A stretch of 64,000 nt of DNA, from IMG/VR virus record IMGVR_UViG_3300019360_000002, positions 1 through 64,000 of that record; one strand, written 5' to 3'. The translations under genes and the position numbers were made by a program. Of the stretch, positions 41,535-50,137 are shown one piece after another (position 1 is the first letter of the stretch; each line of letters starts with the position of its first letter). A model generated the notes under the pieces. It searched no databases, was not told where the DNA came from, and was given only the letters and a program-made list of their open reading frames with translations. Source of the stretch: a virus.

Positions 41535-41855
41535 ATGCAACTGAACGTGGACGATCAGAAGGTCATCGCCTTCCGCGAGCTGGAGAAGCGTGTCGCCGAC
41601 ATCGAGACGCGCAAGCAAGTGGCCGAGAAGAAGCAGCGCGAGGCGCACGAGACCTACCAGAACGCCAAGGCGGGCGCCGTGCGCGGCATGAACTCGTGGG
41701 ACGCGCTCGGGCCGCTGCACGTGGCCGCCATGCAGGCGACCTACGAGATGGAGAAGCTCCAGGCCGAGGCGTCGACGGCGGCCACCGAGCTGCAAGCCGC
41801 CAAGCCGGTCATGGTCGAGGAAGTCCTCCGCGCCGCGCGCATCACGGTCAAGTAG
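41535..41855 (+). CDS. Coiled-coil protein, 106 aa
   Basis: ATG after TTGGAGGACCCC. Almost entirely helical heptads (KQVAEKKQREAHETYQNAK). First gene of the operon ending at 43901. Unrecognised. Confidence 0.78.
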   Translation: MQLNVDDQKVIAFRELEKRVADIETRKQVAEKKQREAHETYQNAKAGAVRGMNSWDALGPLHVAAMQATYEMEKLQAEASTAATELQAAKPVMVEEVLRAARITVK

Positions 41856-41857
41856 CC

Positions 41858-42133
41858 GTGGCCGAGTTCCCTCTCCAGCCCAAGTCGCCGCTCGAACAAG
41901 AACTCCAGAAGCTTCTCACCTCACTCCGACGCGACTGCGACCTCGACATGGGCCACGAGGTCTCGCGCTATCTGGCAAGCGACACCTGGCGGTCCCCGTT
42001 CAAGGACACGCGCGAGTTCCTGGACCGCCTGTACGTAGCACACACCACCGCTGCTGCCACCATCGACGCCTACTTGGTGAAGCACGCGCTCAGGGAACCG
42101 GACGAACCGGCGAAGGAGCCGACCGATGGCTGA
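41858..42133 (+). CDS. Hypothetical helical protein, 91 aa
   Basis: GTG start two bases after the upstream stop. Helical, no Cys pairs. Overlaps the next gene by 8 bases. Unrecognised. Confidence 0.7.
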   Translation: MAEFPLQPKSPLEQELQKLLTSLRRDCDLDMGHEVSRYLASDTWRSPFKDTREFLDRLYVAHTTAAATIDAYLVKHALREPDEPAKEPTDG

Positions 42134-42371
42134 TCCAATCTACCAAGCGTGCTGCGTGTGCGGCGAGCAAACCAAGCACAGCTACGACTACCGGCCGCTC
42201 TGTCGCGACGCACGCTGCCGCGAGATCGCACTCGGCAAGGAGCGAGCTGCCGCCGACACGCACAGGTACCTCACCGAGCCGGCGCCTGTCGAACCTGCGA
42301 CACCGCGCATCCCGTGGACGGGCGCGAACCGAGACCCGATCACTGGCGCACCAGGGAGGGGAAAGCAATGA
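42126..42371 (+). CDS. Zinc-finger-like protein, 81 aa
   Basis: CCVCGEQ (9-12) and CRDARC (27-32) form a probable zinc site near the N-terminus; Pro-rich C-terminus. Overlaps the next ATG by 4 bases. Confidence 0.72.
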   Translation: MADPIYQACCVCGEQTKHSYDYRPLCRDARCREIALGKERAAADTHRYLTEPAPVEPATPRIPWTGANRDPITGAPGRGKQ

Positions 42372-42943
42372 ACGCGACCCAGCGGAAGCAAGCCCGCAAG
42401 CAGAAGCGCCTCATCAATCTCGGTCGCGATGCGGCCGTCCACATCGCGGCGGCCGAGGCCGGCGCACAGCACGCCCTCGATCTGCTCGCGAACCGGGACG
42501 CGGTGCTGTCCGCGACCCTGGGCAAGGCCAAGACCCTCGAAGAAGCGGTCATGCTCGCGCGCGTGGAGGCGACCAAGGTCCAGGCCGCTCGCGACGAGGA
42601 AACCCGGCAGCACCGAGTGGAGCTGGCGGCCCTGGAGGACGCGCACAAGCTCACCATGGCCACCACGGTGTTCGAGATGGAACAAAAGCACGAGCGCAAG
42701 AGGTTCGAGATAAACGGGCACTGGATCGCGGACCAATGCCAATACGAAACAACAATCCAAAACCTCCGGCTGAGAATGGACGAGCTGGAGGAAAAAGCCG
42801 AAGAGCCGGCCAAGCTGCGCAGGCGCCTGGCCGAGAAGCAGAAGCACATCGAAGAGCTTCAGACCGAGGTCTCGCAGCTCAAGTTGCGAGTCGCACCCGA
42901 GTCCGTACACGTGCCCTTCATCAACAGGAGGAAGGCCCAATGA
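42368..42943 (+). CDS. Coiled-coil protein, 191 aa
   Basis: Basic N-terminus (RKQARKQKRLI), then a long Glu/Lys/Leu coiled coil to residue 175. Overlaps the Tad2-like gene by ATGA. Unknown role. Confidence 0.75.
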   Translation: MNATQRKQARKQKRLINLGRDAAVHIAAAEAGAQHALDLLANRDAVLSATLGKAKTLEEAVMLARVEATKVQAARDEETRQHRVELAALEDAHKLTMATTVFEMEQKHERKRFEINGHWIADQCQYETTIQNLRLRMDELEEKAEEPAKLRRRLAEKQKHIEELQTEVSQLKLRVAPESVHVPFINRRKAQ

Positions 42944-43215
42944 ATTTCGGACAAGCGATCGAAGAGGCCAAGGCGGGCAAGCGGATCCAACGCGCTGGCT
43001 GGAACGGCAAAAACATGTGGGTGGCGCTGGTGCCAGGAGCAGACCTCCGAAAACACCAGTGGGTGTACGAGCACTGCGACGGCTTCAACAGCCCGAGTCC
43101 CGACACCAAGGTGTTGCCGTTCTTCGTGATGTACACGGCCCAGGGCGCGATCCTGCCGGGCTGGTTGGCGTCGCAGACCGACATGACCGCGGAGGATTGG
43201 GAGGTGGTGCTGTGA
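42940..43215 (+). CDS. tad2: DUF2829 / Tad2-type anti-defence protein
   Basis: 91 aa, full family length. MNFGQAIEEAKAGKRIQRAG, WNGKNMWVALVPG, VLPFFVMYTAQGAILPGWL and ASQTDMTAEDWEVV follow the DUF2829 pattern closely. Members of this family (Tad2) bind cyclic nucleotide signals such as gcADPR and block Thoeris (some also CBASS) immunity. Ligand choice here cannot be told from sequence. In an operon with coiled-coil proteins of unknown role. Confidence 0.85.
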   Translation: MNFGQAIEEAKAGKRIQRAGWNGKNMWVALVPGADLRKHQWVYEHCDGFNSPSPDTKVLPFFVMYTAQGAILPGWLASQTDMTAEDWEVVL

Positions 43216-43901
43216 ACAAGAACGACGAGAAGCGGGTGCGCGAGATCGTGCGCGACATCATCACGGAGGAGCTGCCGGAGGCGATCGAGAAGGCACTCAA
43301 GGCGTTCAAGAAGGAACAGGCTACCGCGCTCGCGCGAAGGCCGGCGCCACCATCCGAGAGCGGCTTCACCGACTCCCCGCCCAGGCCGAAGACCCTGCCC
43401 ATCGACGACATGGTGGACGCGCTCGAAGAGCAGGCGTTCGCCCCCGTCGCCCAGGAGTACCATAAGCGGCGCGAGGTGGGCATGTCCAAGGCGCTGGCGG
43501 AGGTCATGGCCAAGCTGGAGCAGGGCATGGACCTCACGCCGATGGGCTTCGGCATGCCGGCCCACAGCTACTTCGGTAGGGACGAGCGCGAGGTGTCACC
43601 GACCGGCATGGGCGCCACGAACATCGTCGTGGGCGGCGTGGCGGGCTTCCGCGAGCACTTCATCCAGCTCGTCAGGGACGGCGCCAACGACCTCCACGCG
43701 GCCTACGAGGCGACGTGCCAGAAGTTCGGCGTGCCGTCACTCAAGAAGGCGGGGCTGTATGTAGGTGTGTTCGCCGAGCTGCCCGACACGGCAGGAGGCG
43801 GGTTCGCGCTGGGTCGTGGTCAAGCGGAAGAGAGAGTGGGCGGAAACAGGCAGCTCGGTCCGTTCGATGACGAGCCGACCGAAGATGAGGACGATCTCTA
43901 G
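43212..43901 (+). CDS. Hypothetical protein, 229 aa
   Basis: GTG overlaps the upstream stop. Residues 1-45 helical; a middle Pro-rich linker; 70-210 a mixed domain with Gly-rich turns (GMDLTPMGFGMPAHSYFG, IVVGGVAGF); acidic end. Its TAG shares the CTAG palindrome with the stop of the convergent gene. Unrecognised. Confidence 0.75.
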   Translation: MNKNDEKRVREIVRDIITEELPEAIEKALKAFKKEQATALARRPAPPSESGFTDSPPRPKTLPIDDMVDALEEQAFAPVAQEYHKRREVGMSKALAEVMAKLEQGMDLTPMGFGMPAHSYFGRDEREVSPTGMGATNIVVGGVAGFREHFIQLVRDGANDLHAAYEATCQKFGVPSLKKAGLYVGVFAELPDTAGGGFALGRGQAEERVGGNRQLGPFDDEPTEDEDDL

Positions 43902-44626
43902 TTCGTGAACACCCCGTCGTATAGCCCACGCAGACTCTCGTTCTCCTCCAAGATCTCACGCACCTCTTCCACGTCGTCCGAGAGCGGCTCGCTGGCGTCC
44001 TCGGGCGACACCTCGTCCGAGACCTGCGATGACTCCGACCGCACCTCGTTCGCCTCGTCGCGGTCCTCGCGCTCTTCATCCATGGCGCGCTCGGACTCCA
44101 GCTCGCCGGGGCTCACGTAGCGGATGCCATTCGACACGCCGCGCCTGCGGCCGTTCTTGCCGTTCCGATAGCCGCTCAGGCCCGTCTTTCCGCCGGCCAC
44201 GCTCGGCGCAGTCATCACAGGCTGGCCGTCGATGAGGCCGACGAGACCAGGCAGGTAGGTCTGGAGGAGCGATTGAAAAAGCGCAATGGCGGAGCCGATG
44301 AGGATGGGCTCCTGGTACTTGCGAGCCTTCTCCCACTTGTTGGCGGCGTACCAGAGGCCGATGAGGGTCGCCAGGCTGCCGAGGGGGCCGAAGTGCCGGG
44401 CGAACCGACCACCGGCAAGGCGCTGGCCGAGGAGCACCCGGCCGAACTTGCCGCCCAGGCGGGTGACGGCGTAGCCGCCGATGCCGGGGCCGACCATCAT
44501 CGCCATGCCCGTGGCCATGTCCATGGCCTGGGACGCCGGGTTCTTGCGATGCGCAACCGGCTGTCTGCGCGCGTTACGGAACGACGCCAGCTTGCTTCGC
44601 GAGGCCGCAGACTTTTTCTTGGACAT
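43898..44626 (-). CDS. Basic-membrane-acidic protein, relative of the Arg-rich protein, 243 aa
   Basis: ATG 44626 with GGGGAGAACC upstream. Basic N-terminus with a KNP motif (ASFRNARRQPVAHRKNP), two hydrophobic stretches (MATGMAMMVGPGIGGYAV; LGSLATLIGLWYAANKW) and a highly acidic Ser-rich C-terminus. The middle aligns in layout with 12477-14045 (RLGRHRGPVLGTLLIV against RHFGPLGSLATLIGL). Likely the same job at the viral membrane. Confidence 0.75.
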   Translation of the reverse strand: MSKKKSAASRSKLASFRNARRQPVAHRKNPASQAMDMATGMAMMVGPGIGGYAVTRLGGKFGRVLLGQRLAGGRFARHFGPLGSLATLIGLWYAANKWEKARKYQEPILIGSAIALFQSLLQTYLPGLVGLIDGQPVMTAPSVAGGKTGLSGYRNGKNGRRRGVSNGIRYVSPGELESERAMDEEREDRDEANEVRSESSQVSDEVSPEDASEPLSDDVEEVREILEENESLRGLYDGVFTN

Positions 44627-44686
44627 AAGCGGTTCTCCCCATCGTGGCCCCAGCGCCCGGAGAGACGCACGGGGGATACGGGCTGA

Positions 44687-44715
44687 GTCTACGCGGGGTT
44701 GGGGTCGGAGGTCAA
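44687..44715 (-). promoter_or_regulatory. Minus-strand promoter
   Basis: On the minus strand TTGACC (44715-44710), 17-base spacer, TAGACT (44692-44687), 60 bases before ATG 44626. Confidence 0.65.
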
Positions 44716-44733
44716 CCGCCTTGGCGGTGTCCA

Positions 44734-44922
44734 TTACTTGCGACTGGCAAGGCTCTTGGCAAACAGGTCTTGGCACACAACACAGGCGGCCAAGACATCC
44801 CCAAAATTAGCGTGGGAGCAGTGATCGCAGAGCCACTTGGAGATGATCTTGTAGCCGTCGCCGTAGATGTGATGCTCGGTGGCTTGGCGATCAAAACATC
44901 GCTGGCACCTGCGATAGCCCAT
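44734..44922 (-). CDS. Zinc-binding small protein, 62 aa
   Basis: CQRC (6-9), CDHC (31-34) and CVVC (46-49, with an extra Cys) give two probable zinc sites; also H18/H19. No good ribosome site, though GGAG lies 17 bases upstream. Unrecognised. Confidence 0.62.
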   Translation of the reverse strand: MGYRRCQRCFDRQATEHHIYGDGYKIISKWLCDHCSHANFGDVLAACVVCQDLFAKSLASRK

Positions 44923-44933
44923 CCGTGCGGGTG

Positions 44934-45687
44934 CTAGTTCTCCAGGTGGCGGAGGTAGCTCTCGTAGCCGGGGACCTGGAGAAGCACGTGCAGGGCCAGC
45001 ATCTCCTCAGCCGCCGGCACGGTGTAGTCGTGCACGCAGAGCGGGATGCCCTCGTCGAGGTCGAAGAGGCTCCGGTGGTACTCGGCGAGCGAGTCCTTGG
45101 CGTGGCGGCTGGTCACAGCGGTGGCCGGTCGACGCGCCCTGGGTCACGAAGCGGTTGTGCCGGCGGAAGTCCTCCATCTGCTCGGGGCTCAGGAACGCCT
45201 CCAGGACGCCGCGCGCCTTGATCTCCGCCTTCACGAAGTCGGGCGCGGGGCAACCGCGCGTGGGAGCGGCGACGGCCGTGGCGCCGGTTATCGCCTTGGC
45301 GGGGGCGTCCTTGATGCCATCCGGCTCCGGCGGCTCCTTGGCCTCGCGGACCTCCTCCATCGACCCGTCGGTGAAGCGGACGGCGGTCACGACGGTGCGG
45401 CCAGGCTTGAGCAGCTTCACCAGGCTCTTCTGGAGCTTGATGAGTGGCACGCTCAGGACGTGCTCGCCAGCCTCCATCACGAACGCCTTCTCGCCCTTGG
45501 TGCGCGCCGCGTCGAACCAGCCCTTCTTCAAGGCCATCTCCGACAGCTTGGCCAGGGCAATCTTCTCGCTCGCGGACAGCTTCTCGGCGATGAGCACGGT
45601 CTTGTCGTCGTCGTGCTTGTGCGGCTCCAGCCGGATGTCGCCGTAGAACGAGGGCACGTACAGAACAGGAATTCTCAGCATGGTCAT
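44934..45687 (-). pseudogene. Hypothetical protein split by frameshift, about 250 aa
   Basis: From ATG 45687 the frame is sensible to about RFVTQGASTGH (near 45120), after which it turns into Arg/Pro-rich nonsense. Another frame then reads VTSRHAKDSLAEYHRSLFDL, CVHDYTVPAAEEMLALHVLL and ends YLRHLEN at 44934. The two parts form one protein. N-terminal part looks like a beta-rich domain (LRIPVLYVPSFYGDIRL). Indel near 45105-45125; error or real decay. Confidence 0.65.
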
Positions 45688-46355
45688 CCTCCGCTTCCGA
45701 TAGTAGCAGGTTCCGTTAAAAGCGGCGGCGAATCCGGCGCCTTCTCTTCCGATGGCGGGTCGAGGTAGTCGTCGACAGACACGCGCGGGACGAAGACGCT
45801 CGTCTGGCCCACGGGCGCGGTGATCGCCTGGGCGGCCAGCTCCTTGATGCGCGGCGTGAGCTTCTCGGACTCCTCGACGAGGCCCGCGTGCTTGAGCTGG
45901 CGGCGCATGTGTATCAGCTCGTCGAGCTGGGCGGCGACGCTCGGCGGCGGAGGCGTCTTCTCCGTGGTCTTCTGAAGCATCATCATCGACTCACGAAGGA
46001 TCTGCGCCATGTCGCCCATGCCGCCTTGGAGAACGCCACCGAGGTTGACGGGTTGGCCGATGTCATCCTCGTCGAGCGCCATCTCCTCGTTGTTGGGGTA
46101 GCCGTTCATGTAGGCGCCGCCGATGAGCGGCCTGAAACCATCGCCGTCGGGCTCGGGCTTGGCGAAGTCCCCCACCCGAGTCGCATACCGCTGCCGGATG
46201 GACTTGGTGATGCGCGCGAGCGACTCGATGCGCCCGTAGCGGGCCACGTCCGACGACGCCAGCTCCACGGCCATGAGCTTGTCGAGGGCGGTGACGACCT
46301 CTTGACCGGCGTCGGTGACTTCCTTGGTGATCATCTGTCCGGGTCTCGGCCTCAT
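45684..46355 (-). CDS. Hypothetical protein, 223 aa
   Basis: Overlaps both neighbours by 4 bases. Helical with an acidic insert and a Met-rich helix (MAQILRESMMMLQKTTEK); Pro-rich C-terminus. No family recognised. Confidence 0.75.
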   Translation of the reverse strand: MRPRPGQMITKEVTDAGQEVVTALDKLMAVELASSDVARYGRIESLARITKSIRQRYATRVGDFAKPEPDGDGFRPLIGGAYMNGYPNNEEMALDEDDIGQPVNLGGVLQGGMGDMAQILRESMMMLQKTTEKTPPPPSVAAQLDELIHMRRQLKHAGLVEESEKLTPRIKELAAQAITAPVGQTSVFVPRVSVDDYLDPPSEEKAPDSPPLLTEPATIGSGG

Positions 46356-46999
46356 GGCTTACCTTTCAGCTTGCGAACCGCAAGCGGTGTCGAATCGAGG
46401 ATGGTGAGCGTGCCGACGCTACGCGGCTCGTCCGTCCGCCACACCATCCAAGCATACGCGCAGTTGTCGGTCCTGCCGTTTACGAACTGCGGCCGGTTGG
46501 GCAGGACGAAGATGTCGGGGGTGTGCGCCTTGACCCACTCCACGCGCTCATCGCTCTCCAGAAACCCGACGCGCAGGAGCATGATGACGAACCTCGCCAT
46601 CTGAAAGCTCCGCTCGATCACCTCCATCGCGATGCTGTACGGCGGGTTCGAGATGATCACGTCCCACCTGTCACGAGACATGCCGGGGTCGAAGGCGCCG
46701 CTAGTCACCTCCAGGAAGTCACCAATCACGATCTCTGACGGGTCTACGACCTCGGTGAGCGCGGGCAGGGCAAGCACGCGTAGCTCGATGGCCGACCACT
46801 CGGGCGCGTCGCAGTCGTTGTCGAGGCACGTGTCGTTGATGGTCTGGATGATGGCGCCGTCGCCAGCGCACGGCTCTAGCCACTTGCCGCCGAGGGGGAT
46901 GTCGGCGGGAAGCTTTTCGAGAAAACGCACCACGGGCCAGGACGGCGTGGGGTAGTTGTCGTCCTTCTCGCGCTCTCCGCCTCGGTTAGTGGCGCTCAC
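46352..46999 (-). CDS. DNA adenine-N6 methyltransferase
   Basis: 215 aa from GTG 46999, chosen because TTGGAGATCC precedes it and it overlaps the upstream stop (GTGA). DNYPTPSWPVVRFLEKL and WLEPCAGDGAIIQ form the SAM-binding motif I; IISNPPYS is the catalytic NPPY of adenine-N6 enzymes. No separate target-recognition domain, so the site is probably short. Could protect the virus from host nucleases. Confidence 0.85.
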   Translation of the reverse strand: MSATNRGGEREKDDNYPTPSWPVVRFLEKLPADIPLGGKWLEPCAGDGAIIQTINDTCLDNDCDAPEWSAIELRVLALPALTEVVDPSEIVIGDFLEVTSGAFDPGMSRDRWDVIISNPPYSIAMEVIERSFQMARFVIMLLRVGFLESDERVEWVKAHTPDIFVLPNRPQFVNGRTDNCAYAWMVWRTDEPRSVGTLTILDSTPLAVRKLKGKP

Positions 47000-47229
47000 G
47001 CGGATCTCCAATTGGAGATGTCCTTCATGGCGAACGTACACGTTGTCTTCTCGTCAACGTCGAAGGCTAGAAGCAACCACTGCTCTTCGGAATAATGCAC
47101 AGACGTGCCGAAGCCGAGTGTCCCTGGAACCACGTGCCGCTCGGACACCTCTCCCTTCCAGTTCTTGTACGTGAATCGGACGTGTGTTCCTTCCACCTTC
47201 GTCAGGTCCCCTCCAACCAAACGCGGCAT
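46996..47229 (-). CDS. Hypothetical beta-rich protein, 77 aa
   Basis: Overlaps the methyltransferase start. Small barrel-like pattern (VEGTHVRFTYKNWKGEVSER). Starts two bases after the ThyX stop with GGGG upstream. Unrecognised. Confidence 0.72.
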   Translation of the reverse strand: MPRLVGGDLTKVEGTHVRFTYKNWKGEVSERHVVPGTLGFGTSVHYSEEQWLLLAFDVDEKTTCTFAMKDISNWRSA

Positions 47230-47231
47230 GT

Positions 47232-48140
47232 TTACCCCTTGGCCAGGAGCTTCTTGATCTTGGCCACGAACTCCTCCCCCTCGCGCTTGGTCGGCCAGTC
47301 GACCATGAACGGGGTCACAGACGGATCGCCGATCAGCACGCGCAGCGCCTCCAGCTCGACGGCCGAGAACGTCATGGCGTTGAGCTTGAAGTCCTCGAAC
47401 GCTTCCCAGGCGAGGGGACAGCGCGCCTTGACGAATGAAGCCATCGCCTCGGCGAACACGCGAATCTCGTACTGCGCGTGCTTGTCGAGGCGCAGCCCGA
47501 GGAAGTGGAGCAGGTTGTGGAGGTCGATCTTCCAGTACCAGCGGGTATACGCCGAGAGCGGCAGGTTGATGCGCGCCAGCTCACGCGCGAGGCCGCCGCC
47601 CTGGGAGAGTTCGTAGGTGTCGTTCGGGTGCAGGGCACGCTCGGTCTCCTGCTCATCCGGCTGCGTCTTCGGGACCTGTTGGCCGAGGTATTCGTGGTAG
47701 TGAAGGAACGCCGTCTTGGCATCATCGAGCATGGCCTCGGCGATCTTAATCGCGATCGCTTGCGGGATTGGCTCGGCGCTCCCTTGCTTGTTGGTCTTCG
47801 ATTGGAAGCCCATCTCCTTCGGCAACGGCGTGTAGAAGATGTCCGGCAACATCGAGTACCGAGCACTCACCTCGTTCACGCTCGCGGTGCGGTGCCTGAT
47901 CCACTGCCGAGCCACGAAGATTGGCATCTGGCAGTGGAACTTGAACTCACACATTTCGAACGGGGTTGTGTGCCGGTTCCGGTAGAGGTACCGGATGAGC
48001 GCCCGATCCTTGGCCTCGTCCGGCTCTTGCTTGTCCCGCTGGTAGCTCACGCGCGCCGCCTGGAGGATGGCCTGGTCGTCGCCCATCACATCGACGAGTT
48101 CGACAAAGCCGTGGTCCAGACACTTGATCGGGTCGCTCAT
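47232..48140 (-). CDS. thyX: Flavin-dependent thymidylate synthase ThyX
   Basis: 302 aa. The ThyX signature RHRTASVNEVSARYS is intact, preceded by FHCQMPIFVARQWI; TTPFEMCEF is the conserved strand near the FAD site. Converts dUMP to dTMP with FAD and methylene-tetrahydrofolate. With dCTP deaminase and thymidylate kinase this gives the virus its own dTTP route. Start is coupled to a 14-codon frame upstream. Confidence 0.92.
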   Translation of the reverse strand: MSDPIKCLDHGFVELVDVMGDDQAILQAARVSYQRDKQEPDEAKDRALIRYLYRNRHTTPFEMCEFKFHCQMPIFVARQWIRHRTASVNEVSARYSMLPDIFYTPLPKEMGFQSKTNKQGSAEPIPQAIAIKIAEAMLDDAKTAFLHYHEYLGQQVPKTQPDEQETERALHPNDTYELSQGGGLARELARINLPLSAYTRWYWKIDLHNLLHFLGLRLDKHAQYEIRVFAEAMASFVKARCPLAWEAFEDFKLNAMTFSAVELEALRVLIGDPSVTPFMVDWPTKREGEEFVAKIKKLLAKG

Positions 48141-48181
48141 CGAAGCGCCTTACTGATTTCGTAGCCTGAGTCGTCACTCAT
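48137..48181 (-). CDS. 14-aa linking peptide
   Basis: Codes MSDDSGYEISKALR. Its ATG overlaps the stop of the 101-aa gene and its stop overlaps the ThyX ATG (ATGA), so ribosomes could pass through it. Probably a translational relay rather than a functional peptide. Confidence 0.4.
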   Translation of the reverse strand: MSDDSGYEISKALR

Positions 48182-48486
48182 CAGTCGTCCTCCCTTACGA
48201 GTTTGCCTCTGGGCCGGCGTATACCACTCAGCTCTTCGAGGCCCTGCGCTACTTTCTCGACATCTTCCGGGGTCGGCGCGGCGCGCAAATTAACGAGTAA
48301 CTGACGAACCTCGTAGCCCTCGCGGGGCGTCATTCGTTTGCCATCAAGCAACAGCATCTCAATCCAGAGCTTTGCGTCTTCCTCGTAGGGAAAGATGGCG
48401 ACGGGGGCGTACGTCGGCGGGTCACCGCAGCCAACGACGAACACGGCGAAGTAGAGACTAGCCGGACTCTTGATCGGGTCGCTCAT
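48181..48486 (-). CDS. Hypothetical protein, 101 aa
   Basis: GGGAGGACGAAA before ATG 48486. Its first codons (MSDPIKS) repeat those of ThyX (MSDPIKC) at the DNA level, a small duplication. Alpha/beta (LYFAVFVVGCGDPPTYAPVA). Unrecognised. Confidence 0.72.
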   Translation of the reverse strand: MSDPIKSPASLYFAVFVVGCGDPPTYAPVAIFPYEEDAKLWIEMLLLDGKRMTPREGYEVRQLLVNLRAAPTPEDVEKVAQGLEELSGIRRPRGKLVREDD

Positions 48487-48526
48487 TTTCGTCCTCCCTT
48501 GCGAGTCGCAAGTTGTTATTTCGGTG

Positions 48527-49015
48527 TTACCCCGGGGCGCGCTCGATACGCTCGTCTTCTTCGAGACCCCTAACCACGCCCGACAGGATGAGCGGATCGA
48601 AGAGCGGCTCGGGCAACTTGTCGACATCGAACCAGCGCCACTCCTTGCACTTGTCCGGCTCCATCACCCTCGGTGTGCCGACCCACTCGTCGATGACGAA
48701 GAACAGCGTGAGCGACTGCACGCCGCTCTTGAAGATGGTGTTGGTGTACGGGATGCGGTACTGCCGAACGGAGTAGACGCCCCGGACCACACCAACCACG
48801 AGATCGGTCTCCTCAGCGATCTCGCGCACGACGGCCTCCTCGGGCGTCTCGCCGTGCTCCATCCAACCACCGGGCAGACTCCAGGTTCCAGGACCGTGCT
48901 TGCCGCAGCGCTGACCCATGAGGATCTGGGTCAGATCGCGGACACGTCGCGTGATGATGCCGGCGGTGCCGACATGCACGCGAACGCACGGCAGCGGCGA
49001 GTGCTCGATGCCCAC
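48527..49015 (-). CDS. Nudix hydrolase
   Basis: 162 aa. Nudix box GGWMEHGETPEEAVVREIAE then ETDL is complete (GX5EX7REUXEEXGU, with Asp for Gly), coordinating Mg. Substrate probably a nucleotide, given neighbours in dNTP metabolism. GTG start overlaps the upstream stop. An MTH1/NudG-like sanitising role is a guess. Confidence 0.88.
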   Translation of the reverse strand: MGIEHSPLPCVRVHVGTAGIITRRVRDLTQILMGQRCGKHGPGTWSLPGGWMEHGETPEEAVVREIAEETDLVVGVVRGVYSVRQYRIPYTNTIFKSGVQSLTLFFVIDEWVGTPRVMEPDKCKEWRWFDVDKLPEPLFDPLILSGVVRGLEEDERIERAPG

Positions 49016-49497
49016 TACCCGTCCGCCCGCACGCTGTGGAACTCGACCACCTCATCGAGCGTGGTGCAGACCTGGGTCACGGCGTTGTCGTCCTCGGGGC
49101 CGTCGCCGTCGTTCTCGGTCAGGTACATCAGCTCGGCCGTGATCGGCTCGCCGGGCGGCAGGTAGATGGACACCGGCTTGCCCTTGCCGATCGCCCAGCC
49201 GGCCTCGATGTGCGCGGATCGGCCAGAAGGCAGGATCAGGCAGAACTCGTCGGCCCACTTCATGGCACCGAAGTCGGAGTTGAAACCGGCCTGCGCGAGC
49301 GGATGCTGGAGGGCCTTCTTGTACTGCTCGGCCGTCCAGCTCTGCCAGTTCGGGTCGATCTCCGACCACGCGAACCCCTTGAGGCCGTGCGGCGGGTTTC
49401 GGAAATCGTATACCTCCAAGCCTGCCTTGCGCAGTGCCTCGACGACGCCGGGGTAGTAGGTGTTCTTCCACGACGACGCCACGTAGATCTTGCTCAT
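49015..49497 (-). CDS. Nucleoside 2-deoxyribosyltransferase-like protein
   Basis: 160 aa. KIYVASSWKNTYYPGVVEAL is the nucleotide-fold start and GRSAHIEAGWAIGKGKPV holds the glutamate of this fold's active site. Related proteins exchange bases on deoxynucleosides or hydrolyse nucleotides. Lies directly after the kinase, probably by an ATGA overlap once the C-run is corrected. Confidence 0.8.
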   Translation of the reverse strand: MSKIYVASSWKNTYYPGVVEALRKAGLEVYDFRNPPHGLKGFAWSEIDPNWQSWTAEQYKKALQHPLAQAGFNSDFGAMKWADEFCLILPSGRSAHIEAGWAIGKGKPVSIYLPPGEPITAELMYLTENDGDGPEDDNAVTQVCTTLDEVVEFHSVRADG

Positions 49498-50137
49498 GAG
49501 ATGGGGGGGGTCCTTTCTTCTTGTGAATCGCAAGCACCTTCTCGGCCATGTGCTTGACGTTTCTCTCGATGGACATTTCGCCATCGATGAGTTCGAGGAA
49601 GGGCGATCGCTTCGCCATGCCTCGGTAGCGGGCGCGCTTGTCGGCGAGGTTCTTCTCGTAGATCTCGTTCTTCGCCTCGCCGTTCTTGCCCGAACGCGCG
49701 GCGATGCGCGCCTCGGCGACGTGAATGCCTACGTCGACGATGAAGCCGATGTCGGGGCGGATGAACTGGTCGAGCTGGATGATCTCGGCCACCGCCTGCT
49801 CGTTACGGCTCTCGTCGACGTTGTAGGCGAACGCGGTGATGGGCGTGTACCGGTCGCAGATCACGATTTGCCCCTTGTCGAGGGCGACACGAAGATCGAT
49901 CTGCGAGTCGAGCGCGTCGGCGACAAAGAGGTAGAGCATCGACTCCAGCCGACACAGCTTCGGATCGGTGAACACTTGGCGGATGAGCTGGCCGGGCGCG
50001 GTGGTCTTGGTCGGGAAGCGAAAGAGAAAGGGCGAGTTGACGGCCGTGGCGAGCTTCTCCGCCAAGGTCGACTTGCCACCGCCGTCGATACCGTCGAGAA
50101 TCACGAGCGTACCGGGGTCGGAGATCACGTTGATCAT
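49494..50137 (-). CDS. tmk: Thymidylate kinase, 3' end disturbed at an 8-C run
   Basis: LVILDGIDGGGKSTLAEKL is the P-loop, ICDRYTPITAFAY the DRY/H motif, ARYRGMAK the lid. Real protein about 212 aa. As given, eight Cs (minus strand, 49509-49502) push the frame through the next gene for about 150 nonsense codons; nine Cs would end it GPPPIS and TGA, overlapping the next ATG. Makes dTDP. ATG after GGAAGGAAGAGG. Confidence 0.85.
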
